Positions 5,746 through 11,995 of a DNA stretch of 55,867 nt are shown here, piece by piece. The stretch is taken from positions 1 to 55,867 of the IMG/VR virus record IMGVR_UViG_3300046642_000249. One strand, 5' to 3'. Position numbers and translations under genes: made by a program. The stretch comes from a virus. Position 1 is the stretch's first letter, and each line of letters opens with the position of its first letter. Below the pieces are notes generated by a model. The model was given only the letters and a program-made list of their open reading frames with translations, was not told the DNA's origin and made no database searches.

Positions 5746-6776
5746 GCACTCTGATCGAACGCCCCGACCGCCTGAAGCTGACGCGATTCGCTGACCTCGT
5801 GAACCACCCACCGGCCCCGTGGCTGATCCGTGGCGTGCTTCGCGAGTCATCGGTCGCGATGCTGTATGGGCGGCGGGGCTGCTACAAGTCGTTCGTGGCC
5901 CTGTCGATGGCAGGGTCGGTCGCAACGGGTGTCCCTTGGATGGGTCACCCTGTCCCCAATACAGGACCGGTCATCTACGTCGCCGCAGAGGGCGGTGGCG
6001 GCATGGTCCAGCGAGCCCGCGCACTGTCCGAATATCTGGACATACACCCGGCCAAGTTCGACATCCACTTCGTGACCGAACCCATGGCCGTCCTACGCGA
6101 CTCCGACGACATGGAGCTGGTCGTCGAGCGCATCCGCGAGCTGATCGATTGGGAGCCCGCAGGCTCGGTCGACGAGGAAACGGGCTACGTCCATGAGCAC
6201 CCGGTGGCTCGTGAGTGGCCCCGCCTCCTCGTCATCGACACGCTCTCACGCTGCCTGATCGGTAACGAGAACCAACAGGAAGACATGGCAGCGTTCATTC
6301 AGGGCGTAGACCGGCTCAAGGTGGAGTTCGACTGCACGATCCTGATCGTCCACCACACCGGCATCAACGAGGACCGACCGCGAGGTTCGACGGTCCATGA
6401 GGCTGCCTGCGACACGGTGTACTCGTTAGAGGCCGGTGACGGCGACGACCTGTCCCTTTTGATGGACTGCAAGAAGATGAAGGACTCGGTCGAGCCGCCC
6501 GTCCTTGAGATGGTTCGGCGTCCTGTTGAGGTGACACCGCGACCCGATGACGATCCCGACGAGAGCCTGTCGAGCGTCGTGATTGTGCCGAACGACGAGG
6601 ACGAAGAGGACCGATCTGCTCACATGTTGTTGGTTCTAGGCGAGATGGGGCCAATGTCGTGGACCAATTGGCTTGGTTCCACGGGAGTGCCTCGAACGAC
6701 GTTCCAACGCACGGTCGTGGAACTACGCAAAAGTGGCGAAATCATTAAGGAAAACAACCTTTGGCGGGTCGTCTAG
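5742..6776 (+). CDS. RepA/DnaB-type RecA-fold ATPase (helicase)
   Basis: A 344-residue AAA_25/RepA-like protein from GTG 5742. The Walker A motif is GRRGCYKS (residues 43-50), Walker B is LLVIDTLSR (about 163-171), and a motif LIVHHTG follows as in hexameric RepA-type helicases. The last 55 residues (after about 290) look like a winged helix (MSWTNWLGSTGVPRTTFQRTVVELRKSGEI), which would add DNA binding. Established: this family unwinds DNA at replication forks of phages and plasmids. No primase domain is fused and none is recognised elsewhere in the window. Confidence 0.8.
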   Translation: MSTLIERPDRLKLTRFADLVNHPPAPWLIRGVLRESSVAMLYGRRGCYKSFVALSMAGSVATGVPWMGHPVPNTGPVIYVAAEGGGGMVQRARALSEYLDIHPAKFDIHFVTEPMAVLRDSDDMELVVERIRELIDWEPAGSVDEETGYVHEHPVAREWPRLLVIDTLSRCLIGNENQQEDMAAFIQGVDRLKVEFDCTILIVHHTGINEDRPRGSTVHEAACDTVYSLEAGDGDDLSLLMDCKKMKDSVEPPVLEMVRRPVEVTPRPDDDPDESLSSVVIVPNDEDEEDRSAHMLLVLGEMGPMSWTNWLGSTGVPRTTFQRTVVELRKSGEIIKENNLWRVV

Positions 6777-6909
6777 TTCCACGATTTTTTGCCTTGGAAC
6801 TAGAATTAAGTCGTTGATTCTAAACGGTCCTAACGCTGGGACCAACGCACACGGGGGGATATATAGATCCCCCGTGGCTGGAACCTGCGGGACTCGAAAG
6901 GGGGCAGAA
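6773..6909 (+). ncRNA. Structured intergenic region with three inverted repeats
   Basis: Three inverted repeats follow one another. CTAGTTCCA (6773-6781) pairs perfectly with TGGAACTAG (6795-6803) around a T-rich loop and includes the helicase stop codon. GGTCC pairs with GGACC at about 6829-6846. CACGGGGGGAT pairs with ATCCCCCGTG at about 6853-6880 with one bulged G. The region ends at the ribosome-binding site of the GIY-YIG gene. It could be a terminator/attenuator series or the scar of a mobile element; no open frame is supported here. Confidence 0.5.
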
Positions 6910-7236
6910 GTGGCTGGATGGATCTACGCAGTGCAATGCGCGGGTTACGTGAAGCTAGGGTTCTCCCGAACTCCTGCCGAACGAGTCTATGACCTTCAGA
7001 AGTTGTGTCCGCTGCATTTGCAGGTACTAGGCGTCAAGCCGGGGGATCTGGTCGCAGAGAGCCGACTGCACCGGAAGTTCGCGGACAATCGTCGGCACGG
7101 GGAGTGGTTCGTGTTGACTGATGCCCTCCGTGAGCACATCGAGGAATGGGCCGTGGGACGAGGATGCCGATCTACTATCGCCAGTATTCAGGCGAAGGCG
7201 TTGAAGCTGTTCACGGAAGGTGGAGGGCGGGTATGA
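6910..7236 (+). CDS. GIY-YIG endonuclease (T5orf172/MUG113-like)
   Basis: A 108-residue protein from GTG 6910, which follows AAGGGGG. It shows the compact GIY-YIG pattern of the T5orf172 group: WIYAVQ ... YVKLGFSRTPAERVYDLQ, then AESRLHRKF and GEWF, carrying the expected Tyr, Arg and Glu. Such enzymes cut DNA and are often homing or host-DNA-degrading nucleases. It stands alone after a structured 130-bp gap, unlike the tight packing around it, which fits insertion as a mobile gene. It overlaps the next mini-ORF by ATGA. Confidence 0.75.
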   Translation: MAGWIYAVQCAGYVKLGFSRTPAERVYDLQKLCPLHLQVLGVKPGDLVAESRLHRKFADNRRHGEWFVLTDALREHIEEWAVGRGCRSTIASIQAKALKLFTEGGGRV

Positions 7237-7280
7237 AGCAGTTGGCACAACAGATGAAGGAGAGCGTGTATGGCAAATAA
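7233..7280 (+). CDS. 15-residue mini-ORF
   Basis: MKQLAQQMKESVYGK, starting within the ATGA junction of the previous gene and overlapping the next start at 7270. Its main role could be to carry ribosomes across to the gene at 7270, whose AAGGAG site lies inside it. Confidence 0.3.
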   Translation: MKQLAQQMKESVYGK

Positions 7281-7461
7281 CACCGGACCAAACCCGACCC
7301 CGATCCCGAAGACGCACCAGAAGCGCAAACGTGAGCGCGCCCTCTGGAAGCAGTACGCGCGGGACGGCAAGATCGTCAATGCGGCTGGCCAGTGGGTCAA
7401 CCGCAGCTCATTGCCGGATACCTCGATGAAGCGGGACTTCAGCCCGCAGAGTGGGGCCTAG
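7270..7461 (+). CDS. 63-residue basic protein
   Basis: MANNTGPNPTPIPKTHQKRKRERALWKQYARDG..., basic with a short helix and a proline-rich N-terminus. AAGGAG upstream supports ATG 7270. TAGTG coupling to the next gene. Not recognised; similar-looking small basic phage proteins bind nucleic acids. Confidence 0.5.
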   Translation: MANNTGPNPTPIPKTHQKRKRERALWKQYARDGKIVNAAGQWVNRSSLPDTSMKRDFSPQSGA

Positions 7462-7715
7462 TGGCTGGCCCGTGGCGCGTCAGCTACGACGAGAACGGCG
7501 GCTACGACTGCATGACTAGCTCGTTCGACGTGCTGAAGATGGCCGAGGGGCCTTACGGTCCTGTGGTGCTTCAGGTCATCGCCCTCGATCTGGGCGACTA
7601 CGGCGAACGCACGGCATGGGACCCCGACGAACCGAAGGCCGACTACGAACAGGCGTGGCAGGACGCCCGAACGATCTGCGAGGCGTTGAACGCCCGCGAT
7701 GGAGGACAGGCATGA
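7461..7715 (+). CDS. Hypothetical 84-residue protein
   Basis: GTG start in a TAGTG overlap. VAGPWRVSYDENGGYDCMTSSF... has an alpha/beta pattern ending in a helix (YEQAWQDARTICEALN), resembling many small phage proteins of unknown function that fold as a beta hairpin plus helix. The longer upstream start at 7392 would overlap the previous gene without a ribosome-binding site. Confidence 0.55.
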   Translation: MAGPWRVSYDENGGYDCMTSSFDVLKMAEGPYGPVVLQVIALDLGDYGERTAWDPDEPKADYEQAWQDARTICEALNARDGGQA

Positions 7716-8146
7716 ATCTCACCGATCCGCAGGAAGTGTTCGACACGGTGGCGCAGCATCTGATCGCTCAGGGAAAGAAGTCGATGGCTCGACTCTCCGA
7801 AGACCCATACCCCCACGCTGTCTGCGCCTACCGGGGCGAAAACGGCACCAAGTGCGCGGTCGGCTGCCTGATCCCCGACGAAGCCTACGACCCCTCCATT
7901 GAGAACACGGGGGTCGTGTTCTGGAAGGTGCTGAGGGCGCTGGGCGTAGATGTCGAGCCGCAGGGGCCGCGTGAGGACTCTGGCACATACCACGCCCGCT
8001 GCTTGGAGGCTCTGCCCACGCTCAACCTCCTGATGAAGCTGCAGGCTACCCACGACAGCTGCCCCGTGCCTCTGTGGGGGCTGGAGCTGGTCAGGATCGC
8101 AGAGCATGAGAACTTGTCAGCTCGCATGGTCGAAGGAGGCTTCTGA
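7712..8146 (+). CDS. Conserved phage protein with GCLIPDE motif
   Basis: A 144-residue protein. An N-terminal helix (DPQEVFDTVAQHLIAQGKKS) is followed by CAYRGENGTKCAVGCLIPDEAY (about residues 34-55), a pattern I have seen in uncharacterised proteins of many tailed phages. A C-terminal helix-rich half follows. ATG 7712 is preceded by GGAGG and overlaps the previous stop by ATGA. The conserved cysteines may bind metal. Function unknown. Confidence 0.65.
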   Translation: MNLTDPQEVFDTVAQHLIAQGKKSMARLSEDPYPHAVCAYRGENGTKCAVGCLIPDEAYDPSIENTGVVFWKVLRALGVDVEPQGPREDSGTYHARCLEALPTLNLLMKLQATHDSCPVPLWGLELVRIAEHENLSARMVEGGF

Positions 8147-8337
8147 TGGCTCAATGCGTGGAATGCGACGGCGCGGGCGTGCTCGACTGCTGCGACTGTG
8201 AGGGATCCGGGCGTCAGATCTGTCCCGAGTGCAGTCAGGAGACTGGCGACTCATGCGACCTCTGCAGCGGTGACGGCACAGTCGAGTGTCAGGAGTGTCA
8301 GGGCGCGGGCGAAGTGGACGAGGACGATGGCCTCTAG
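8146..8337 (+). CDS. DnaJ-like CxxCxGxG zinc-finger protein
   Basis: A 63-residue protein made almost entirely of CxxC units: CVECDGAG, CCDCEGSG, CPEC, CDLCSGDG and CQECQGAG. This is the zinc-binding domain of DnaJ/Hsp40 without its J domain or substrate domain. In DnaJ this domain binds unfolded polypeptides and two zinc ions. A free-standing version could capture host DnaK/DnaJ functions or help phage protein folding (inference). It is strongly acidic at its C-terminus (EVDEDDGL) and overlaps the previous gene by TGATG. Confidence 0.7.
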   Translation: MAQCVECDGAGVLDCCDCEGSGRQICPECSQETGDSCDLCSGDGTVECQECQGAGEVDEDDGL

Positions 8338-8458
8338 GTTGCAGCAGCAAGCCCTGAACCTGCCCCGACGCCCACTGCCGCCACCCACGCGGGTGAAGCA
8401 GTCGCGAAGGGGCGAACCGGCCCGCAAGGCCAAACACCGGAAACGAGGTCTGGAGTGA
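8327..8458 (+). CDS. 43-residue basic peptide
   Basis: MASRLQQQALNLPRRPLPPPTRVKQS..., arginine/lysine and proline rich, probably disordered. It starts 11 bp inside the previous gene behind GAGGA and ends in a GTGA overlap with the next. Support is from gene packing. Confidence 0.4.
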   Translation: MASRLQQQALNLPRRPLPPPTRVKQSRRGEPARKAKHRKRGLE

Positions 8459-8631
8459 TTCTCCCATGCGAGAAGTGCGGCAGGGACGTCGAGATCGTCC
8501 CGTGCCCCGATGGTGGGCAGATCGTCGTGCATGCGGCCGACTGTCCGAAGCCGGTGGTGTCGCTGCGAACGGCCAACCGTCTACGGCTGGGGACGGTGAC
8601 CTCGCTCGATGTCCACGCAGGAGAGCAGTAA
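8455..8631 (+). CDS. 58-residue zinc-knuckle protein
   Basis: GTG start overlapping the previous stop. VILPCEKCGRDVEIVPCPDGG... has CEKC plus C17 and, after a histidine, C29 (VVHAADCPK), giving a probable four-ligand zinc site. It is coupled by TAATG to the next cysteine-rich gene. Function unknown. Confidence 0.5.
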   Translation: MILPCEKCGRDVEIVPCPDGGQIVVHAADCPKPVVSLRTANRLRLGTVTSLDVHAGEQ

Positions 8632-9044
8632 TGGATGAACGCACCCGACGACTCCGAGAGCTACAGCGTTATCGTGCGGCAGAGTTTATTTCTGGCGAGA
8701 TGGTCGCTGATGCGAGCGGTAGGTATGTGCGCCTGTCTGATGTTGAGGCGGCCGTGCTGGACACCGAGGGGGACCGACCGGCCCAGAAAACGTGGTGCCA
8801 GATGTGCGGCACGGCGTGCGCTGTGTATTGCGATGCGTGCCACGAGGTTCTATTTCATGCGGACACCGAGGGGGACGCCAGCCCCGCGCCGTCGATTTGC
8901 CCGAGCCACATCTGTCCGGTCTGCTACCACGAAAAGGACCGCTGTTCACATTGCGATACCATGCGCCCTGCGCTCCATTACTGCTGGACGTGTAAGGGGC
9001 CATGCCGAATCGTGCCGCTCCCCAATCCTCCGGTGCAGCCATGA
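8631..9044 (+). CDS. Cysteine-rich multi-zinc protein
   Basis: A 137-residue protein, MDERTRRLRELQRYRAAEF.... A helical N-terminus (1-45) is followed by at least ten cysteines arranged as CQMCGTAC, CDAC, CPVC, CSHC and CWTC with interleaved histidines. The layout recalls B-box or RING-like cross-brace zinc folds, which mediate protein contacts. Whether it is a true RING cannot be decided by eye. The ATGA overlap with the next gene supports the end of the frame. Confidence 0.6.
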   Translation: MDERTRRLRELQRYRAAEFISGEMVADASGRYVRLSDVEAAVLDTEGDRPAQKTWCQMCGTACAVYCDACHEVLFHADTEGDASPAPSICPSHICPVCYHEKDRCSHCDTMRPALHYCWTCKGPCRIVPLPNPPVQP

Positions 9045-9211
9045 CACATGGACTTGAACGCACCAGCCCCAAAGGTGGGCCATTCGTTGGACGCTGCATC
9101 TACTGTGGACAAGTCGGACTGCCGATGCGCGCCGCGTTAGAACCGTGCGAGAAAGCGCCCCGGCAGGATCAGCAGGTTCTTGATGCGCTCAAGCCTCCGG
9201 GGCAGCCCTGA
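9041..9211 (+). CDS. 56-residue protein with CxxC
   Basis: MTHGLERTSPKGGPFVGRCIYCGQ... holds a single CIYC knuckle and one later cysteine (C39). ATGA overlap before and TGATG overlap after. Similar minimal CxxC proteins end several phage early operons. Function unknown. Confidence 0.5.
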   Translation: MTHGLERTSPKGGPFVGRCIYCGQVGLPMRAALEPCEKAPRQDQQVLDALKPPGQP

Positions 9212-9255
9212 TGGCACGTCGCGTGCAAACCTACGTACTCAAGGAGACTGAATGA
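9211..9255 (+). CDS. 14-residue mini-ORF
   Basis: MARRVQTYVLKETE joins the stop of the gene before (TGATG) to the start of the lipoprotein gene (ATGA at 9252). It may be a translational bridge. The same bases contain a TGGCAC-N6-TGCA promoter-like site, so the frame may be incidental. Confidence 0.3.
   Translation: MARRVQTYVLKETE
9213..9228 (+). promoter_or_regulatory. Sigma-54-like site (TGGCAC-N6-TGCA)
   Basis: TGGCACGTCGCGTGCA keeps the GG-N10-GC spacing of -24/-12 promoters. It would initiate about 15 bp before the ribosome-binding site of the lipoprotein gene at 9252. The -12 half reads GTGC, not TTGC. Confidence 0.35.
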
Positions 9256-10265
9256 GAAACTATCTACTGATTGGATTGGCACTACTCGCGGTCGGCTGCT
9301 CGACGCAGCATACCGTGGGCGCAGGTAACCCGTCGCTCGGTGTGGTGTCGATCACCGGCCCCAGCGACAACTCGGCCCCCACGTCAGGACGCCTCTCGGT
9401 GAGCGAGGCCGCTCTGCTGACCGGCGCGCCGTTCGTTGGACCGACCACTCCCGAGGCCGTTCCGCCGGGAACGCCGGGGACACTCACTGTCCACTTCTTG
9501 GTGCAGCCCGACTCGAACATTCAGGCTGAGCTGAAGTTCCGGGCAGGCGTCTACGACTTCGACTTCGTGACCACCAACATCAGCGGCAACCTGCAGAACG
9601 CGATGATCCACTACGGTGGGCAGTATGCGGGCGAGCATGGCAGCTGTACGGACTGGGTCAGCTCGAATGTCGTGTTCACGCCGGGGCTTGCGACGGACAC
9701 GCTGACGGGCCACTGGGAAGCGGACTGCCACCATTCCGACCTCGCGAGGGCCGGGGATCGTGGGACGTTTGCCCTGACGCGGCCGGGGACGCTCGCACCG
9801 CCACCGCCGCCTCCTCCCCCATCGTGCCCCGCTGGGACACATGGCGCTCCTCCGCAGTGCGTGCCGAACGAACCGCCACCGCCACCGCCGCCCCCAGTGG
9901 TCTGCGTGCCGCCACAGGTGCTGCAGGGTGGCGTCTGCGTGACCCCGCCACCGCCCGTGTGCTCGGGTGCGATCCTTGGCGGGATCGAGGTTCGAACGGG
10001 TAATACGTGGGGATCGGCGCCTAGCCCGCTCGACCACAATGGCTACCCACAGGCGCGGGTCAGCGTCACGCTGACGCCTCCGGGCTGCGCTCCGGCGACC
10101 ATCACCGGGACGTCCGATGTGGAGTGGCTCACGATTGACCACAACCAAGACCAGCCCGGTTACCTGCTGTTCAACGTCGTGGGCAACAGCTCGAAGACCG
10201 ACACACGCACGGGACACCTGACGATCAACGGCCAGACCGTCACGATCACTCAGGACCACAAGTAG
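9252..10265 (+). CDS. Lipoprotein with proline-rich linkers and BACON-like domain
   Basis: A 337-residue protein with signal MRNYLLIGLALLAVGC (lipidated cysteine at 16). Domains in order: a Ser/Pro linker, a beta-rich domain (about 60-175), two poly-proline segments (about 180-240) flanking cysteine-containing loops, and a C-terminal immunoglobulin-like domain. In the last, VEWLTIDHNQDQPGYLLFNV ... GHLTINGQTVTITQ matches the BACON-domain pattern. BACON domains are common in surface proteins and some Bacteroidetes phage tails. The ATGA overlap and the operon position mean it is probably made early, not as a tail fibre. A role at the host surface is an inference. Confidence 0.65.
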   Translation: MRNYLLIGLALLAVGCSTQHTVGAGNPSLGVVSITGPSDNSAPTSGRLSVSEAALLTGAPFVGPTTPEAVPPGTPGTLTVHFLVQPDSNIQAELKFRAGVYDFDFVTTNISGNLQNAMIHYGGQYAGEHGSCTDWVSSNVVFTPGLATDTLTGHWEADCHHSDLARAGDRGTFALTRPGTLAPPPPPPPPSCPAGTHGAPPQCVPNEPPPPPPPPVVCVPPQVLQGGVCVTPPPPVCSGAILGGIEVRTGNTWGSAPSPLDHNGYPQARVSVTLTPPGCAPATITGTSDVEWLTIDHNQDQPGYLLFNVVGNSSKTDTRTGHLTINGQTVTITQDHK

Positions 10266-10388
10266 CACTGTCCGGGGGATGGGACACAGTGTCCTGTCCC
10301 CTGATCAGGACAGCTCGCCTGACATAGCGCCCCTTGGGCGCGTACCGGTGGGAGCCCCAAGAGGTGGGGGCGACGGAACTGCACGGGC
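10266..10388 (+). terminator. Hairpin cluster between two early operons
   Basis: GGGGATGGGACAC pairs with GTGTCCTGTCCCC (about 10275-10300, two mismatches). CTGTCC pairs with GGACAG around a TGATCA palindrome just after. GCGCCC (10327-10332) pairs with GGGCGC (10336-10341), and CTTGGG pairs with CCCAAG further on. No U-tract follows, so these are either factor-dependent stops or operators. No gene is visible in this 185-bp gap. Confidence 0.5.
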
Positions 10389-10404
10389 TGGCACGACGGA
10401 TGCA
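10389..10404 (+). promoter_or_regulatory. Sigma-54-like promoter of the SSB operon
   Basis: TGGCACGACGGATGCA fits the -24/-12 consensus TGGCACG-N4-TTGCA except for one base, with the exact GG-N10-GC spacing. Initiation would fall near 10415, giving a leader of about 35 bases with the TGGAGAG ribosome-binding site before ATG 10451. No sigma-70 pair is evident in this gap. Confidence 0.5.
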
Positions 10405-10450
10405 CTTTAGGGATTTACATCGACCAACCACCAACACTGGAGAGTGAAGC

Positions 10451-11311
10451 ATGGGTTCCAGACAGTCACAGTTCAAGACCGGCGGCGGGTTCCTGAATGG
10501 CGTAGACGGCGTCATCACCGGCTACAAGTTCACGGACGAGTTCAACGGCCGGGAGTTCGACCCGAAGTCGGGCGCATTCCACTCCCTCTACTGCGCCGTC
10601 TCGGTGCGTGTGGACGGAGCCGAAGAGGACGTCACCCAGCATCTGTTCGCGGGCGGCGCCGACGACTACGAGATCAGCGATGACGGCCTCACGCTGACCG
10701 ACCCGGCGGGCGGTTCGTGCCGCATCGGCGGCAAGACCGGCGCGGCGTTGTTCTTCGGTTCGTTCATGGAAGTGGGCAAGTGCGAGGATAGCTTCTCGGA
10801 CGACGAAGCCATCGTCAACTTCGAGCCCGCCATCGGTGCGCGCGTCCGCTTCGTGCAGCGCAAGAACGCCGAAGCGACGGCCAAGAAGGGCCAGCGCGTG
10901 GACAAGAAGACCGGCAAGAAGTACGACCGTACCGATCTCGTGATCGACACGGTGTACGAGCTGGCGACGGAAGCGCCCGCTCCGGTCAAGGGCAAGGCGA
11001 CGAAGCCCGCCGCCAAGGCCACGAAGGCCCCGGCGCTGGACCTCGACGCGATCTGCGGTCAGGCCGTGGTCGAGATCGTCACGCGACTGGGCAAGCCCAC
11101 GGGCGTGAAGCAGTTCTCGATGGAATCGCTGAAGAGCGACGTGCTGAAGTCGGCGGAAGCGAAGCCGCACGCGACGGCCATCCGCAAGCGCATCATGGAA
11201 CCGGAGTTCCTGACGGCGCTGAGCGACGGCGACAGCGTCGAGTACGCGGGCGTCGAGTACAACGTCGGGTTCAACGCGAACAAAGCCTTGGTGACCGTCA
11301 CCGAAGCCTAG
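10451..11311 (+). CDS. Single-stranded-DNA-binding-like protein
   Basis: A 286-residue protein. The N-terminal 180 residues are beta-rich (VDGVITGYKFTDEF ... SLYCAVSVRVDGAEEDVTQHLF ... NFEPAIGARVRFVQRKN), like the OB-fold SSB-like proteins that accompany Sak4 ATPases in phages. A Lys/Ala/Pro linker follows (about 185-210), and then a helical C-terminal domain. Established: SSB and Sak4 partners work together in single-strand annealing recombination. It is the first gene of the second early operon and lies behind the sigma-54-like site. Calling it an SSB is an inference from fold pattern and neighbours. Confidence 0.55.
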   Translation: MGSRQSQFKTGGGFLNGVDGVITGYKFTDEFNGREFDPKSGAFHSLYCAVSVRVDGAEEDVTQHLFAGGADDYEISDDGLTLTDPAGGSCRIGGKTGAALFFGSFMEVGKCEDSFSDDEAIVNFEPAIGARVRFVQRKNAEATAKKGQRVDKKTGKKYDRTDLVIDTVYELATEAPAPVKGKATKPAAKATKAPALDLDAICGQAVVEIVTRLGKPTGVKQFSMESLKSDVLKSAEAKPHATAIRKRIMEPEFLTALSDGDSVEYAGVEYNVGFNANKALVTVTEA

Positions 11312-11335
11312 TTCGTGCGGTTGGGGCGCGGCCCA

Positions 11336-11518
11336 GTCGTGGTATCGGGGGCAGGAGCACACCGGCACCCACGACGCACTACGGGAAGCTCTACGCGCCA
11401 GTTTTTGACGAGGGGCGACCTCGTCAACCGGATGGGGCTCGATCAGAGGTCGGTGCAGTAAGACGCTCCGGTATAACGGACGCGCAGTCAGGCACAGGAC
11501 GGATCGAGCCCCACTTTT
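11336..11518 (+). ncRNA. Candidate structured RNA
   Basis: Four nested or serial helices lie in a gene-free gap. GTCGTGG (11336-11342) pairs with CCACGAC (11369-11375). TTGACGAGG (11405-11413) pairs with CCTCGTCAA (11419-11427) over a 5-base loop. A 12-bp closing stem runs 11433-11444 with 11502-11513. Inside it, CGCTCCG (11464-11470) pairs with CGGA-c-GCG (11477-11484) over loop GTATAA. The closing stem is followed by ACTTTTAT, like an intrinsic terminator. No tRNA T-loop is present and no ORF is supported. Confidence 0.6.
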
Positions 11519-11532
11519 ATCTAGGAGGATGG

Positions 11533-11712
11533 ATGGCTGAAGTGAACCCATACGCGCAACAGTCGCTCGCGTCGTTGTTCTTTCGGATCATGTTCGCGGC
11601 GTTCATCGCAGCCAAGGTCGTCGGGGGTCTGTACGTCTCGACGTGGTCGTGGTGGTGGCTGCTGATGCCGTCCGTCCCGTTCATCGGTGCGTGCTTCCAT
11701 GGAGGTCTGTAA
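11533..11712 (+). CDS. Small two-segment membrane protein
   Basis: A 59-residue protein, MAEVNPYAQQSLASLFFRIM.... Two hydrophobic stretches (about 14-33 and 38-56, with WSWWWLL) form a hairpin of transmembrane helices. Strong AGGAGG upstream and TAATG coupling to the next gene. It could be a holin-like or superinfection-exclusion protein, but its early position argues against lysis. Function unknown. Confidence 0.55.
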   Translation: MAEVNPYAQQSLASLFFRIMFAAFIAAKVVGGLYVSTWSWWWLLMPSVPFIGACFHGGL

Positions 11713-11900
11713 TGGCTGAGATCAAGATCGGCATCGGGGACAACGGTCAGCTCGGCGTGGCCGTGTCCAACGACATCTCGAACAACCTCCCGCTCGTGCT
11801 CGGCTTCATCGAGCTGGCGAAGAGTGCGCTCATCGATCAAGCGAAGCAGTCGCAGAACCGCGTGCAGCCCGCCTCGTTCCTGCCGCCGGGGCTCAATTGA
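11712..11900 (+). CDS. Hypothetical 62-residue protein
   Basis: MAEIKIGIGDNGQLGVAVSNDIS... has a beta hairpin followed by a helix (LVLGFIELAKSALIDQAKQ). TAATG before and TTGA after tie it into the operon. Not recognised. Confidence 0.5.
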   Translation: MAEIKIGIGDNGQLGVAVSNDISNNLPLVLGFIELAKSALIDQAKQSQNRVQPASFLPPGLN

Positions 11901-11995
11901 CGCGTTCAGCGCGTGTCGTCATCCTCCTGCTGATTGCGATTGAGGGCCTGTCACTGGTGTTCTCCTACTACCTCGTGCGGTGGTTCCGGCTGTGA
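11897..11995 (+). CDS. 32-residue single-span membrane peptide (TTG start)
   Basis: TTG at 11897 overlaps the previous stop (TTGA). The product TRSARVVILLLIAIEGLSLV... has a 20-residue hydrophobic helix with positive charges at both ends and finishes in a GTGA overlap with the nuclease gene. Perfect coupling on both sides supports translation from the rare TTG codon. Confidence 0.5.
   Translation: MTRSARVVILLLIAIEGLSLVFSYYLVRWFRL

Noticed and set aside
9884-10260. Structural tail-fibre role for the BACON-like domain
   Set aside because: The protein has a lipoprotein signal and sits in the early operon, far from the virion genes, so a host-surface role is more likely.
11433-11513. tRNA gene
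   Set aside because: The closing stem is like an acceptor stem in place, but it is 12 bp long, there is no TTCRANY T-loop, no D-arm pattern and no proper anticodon arm.
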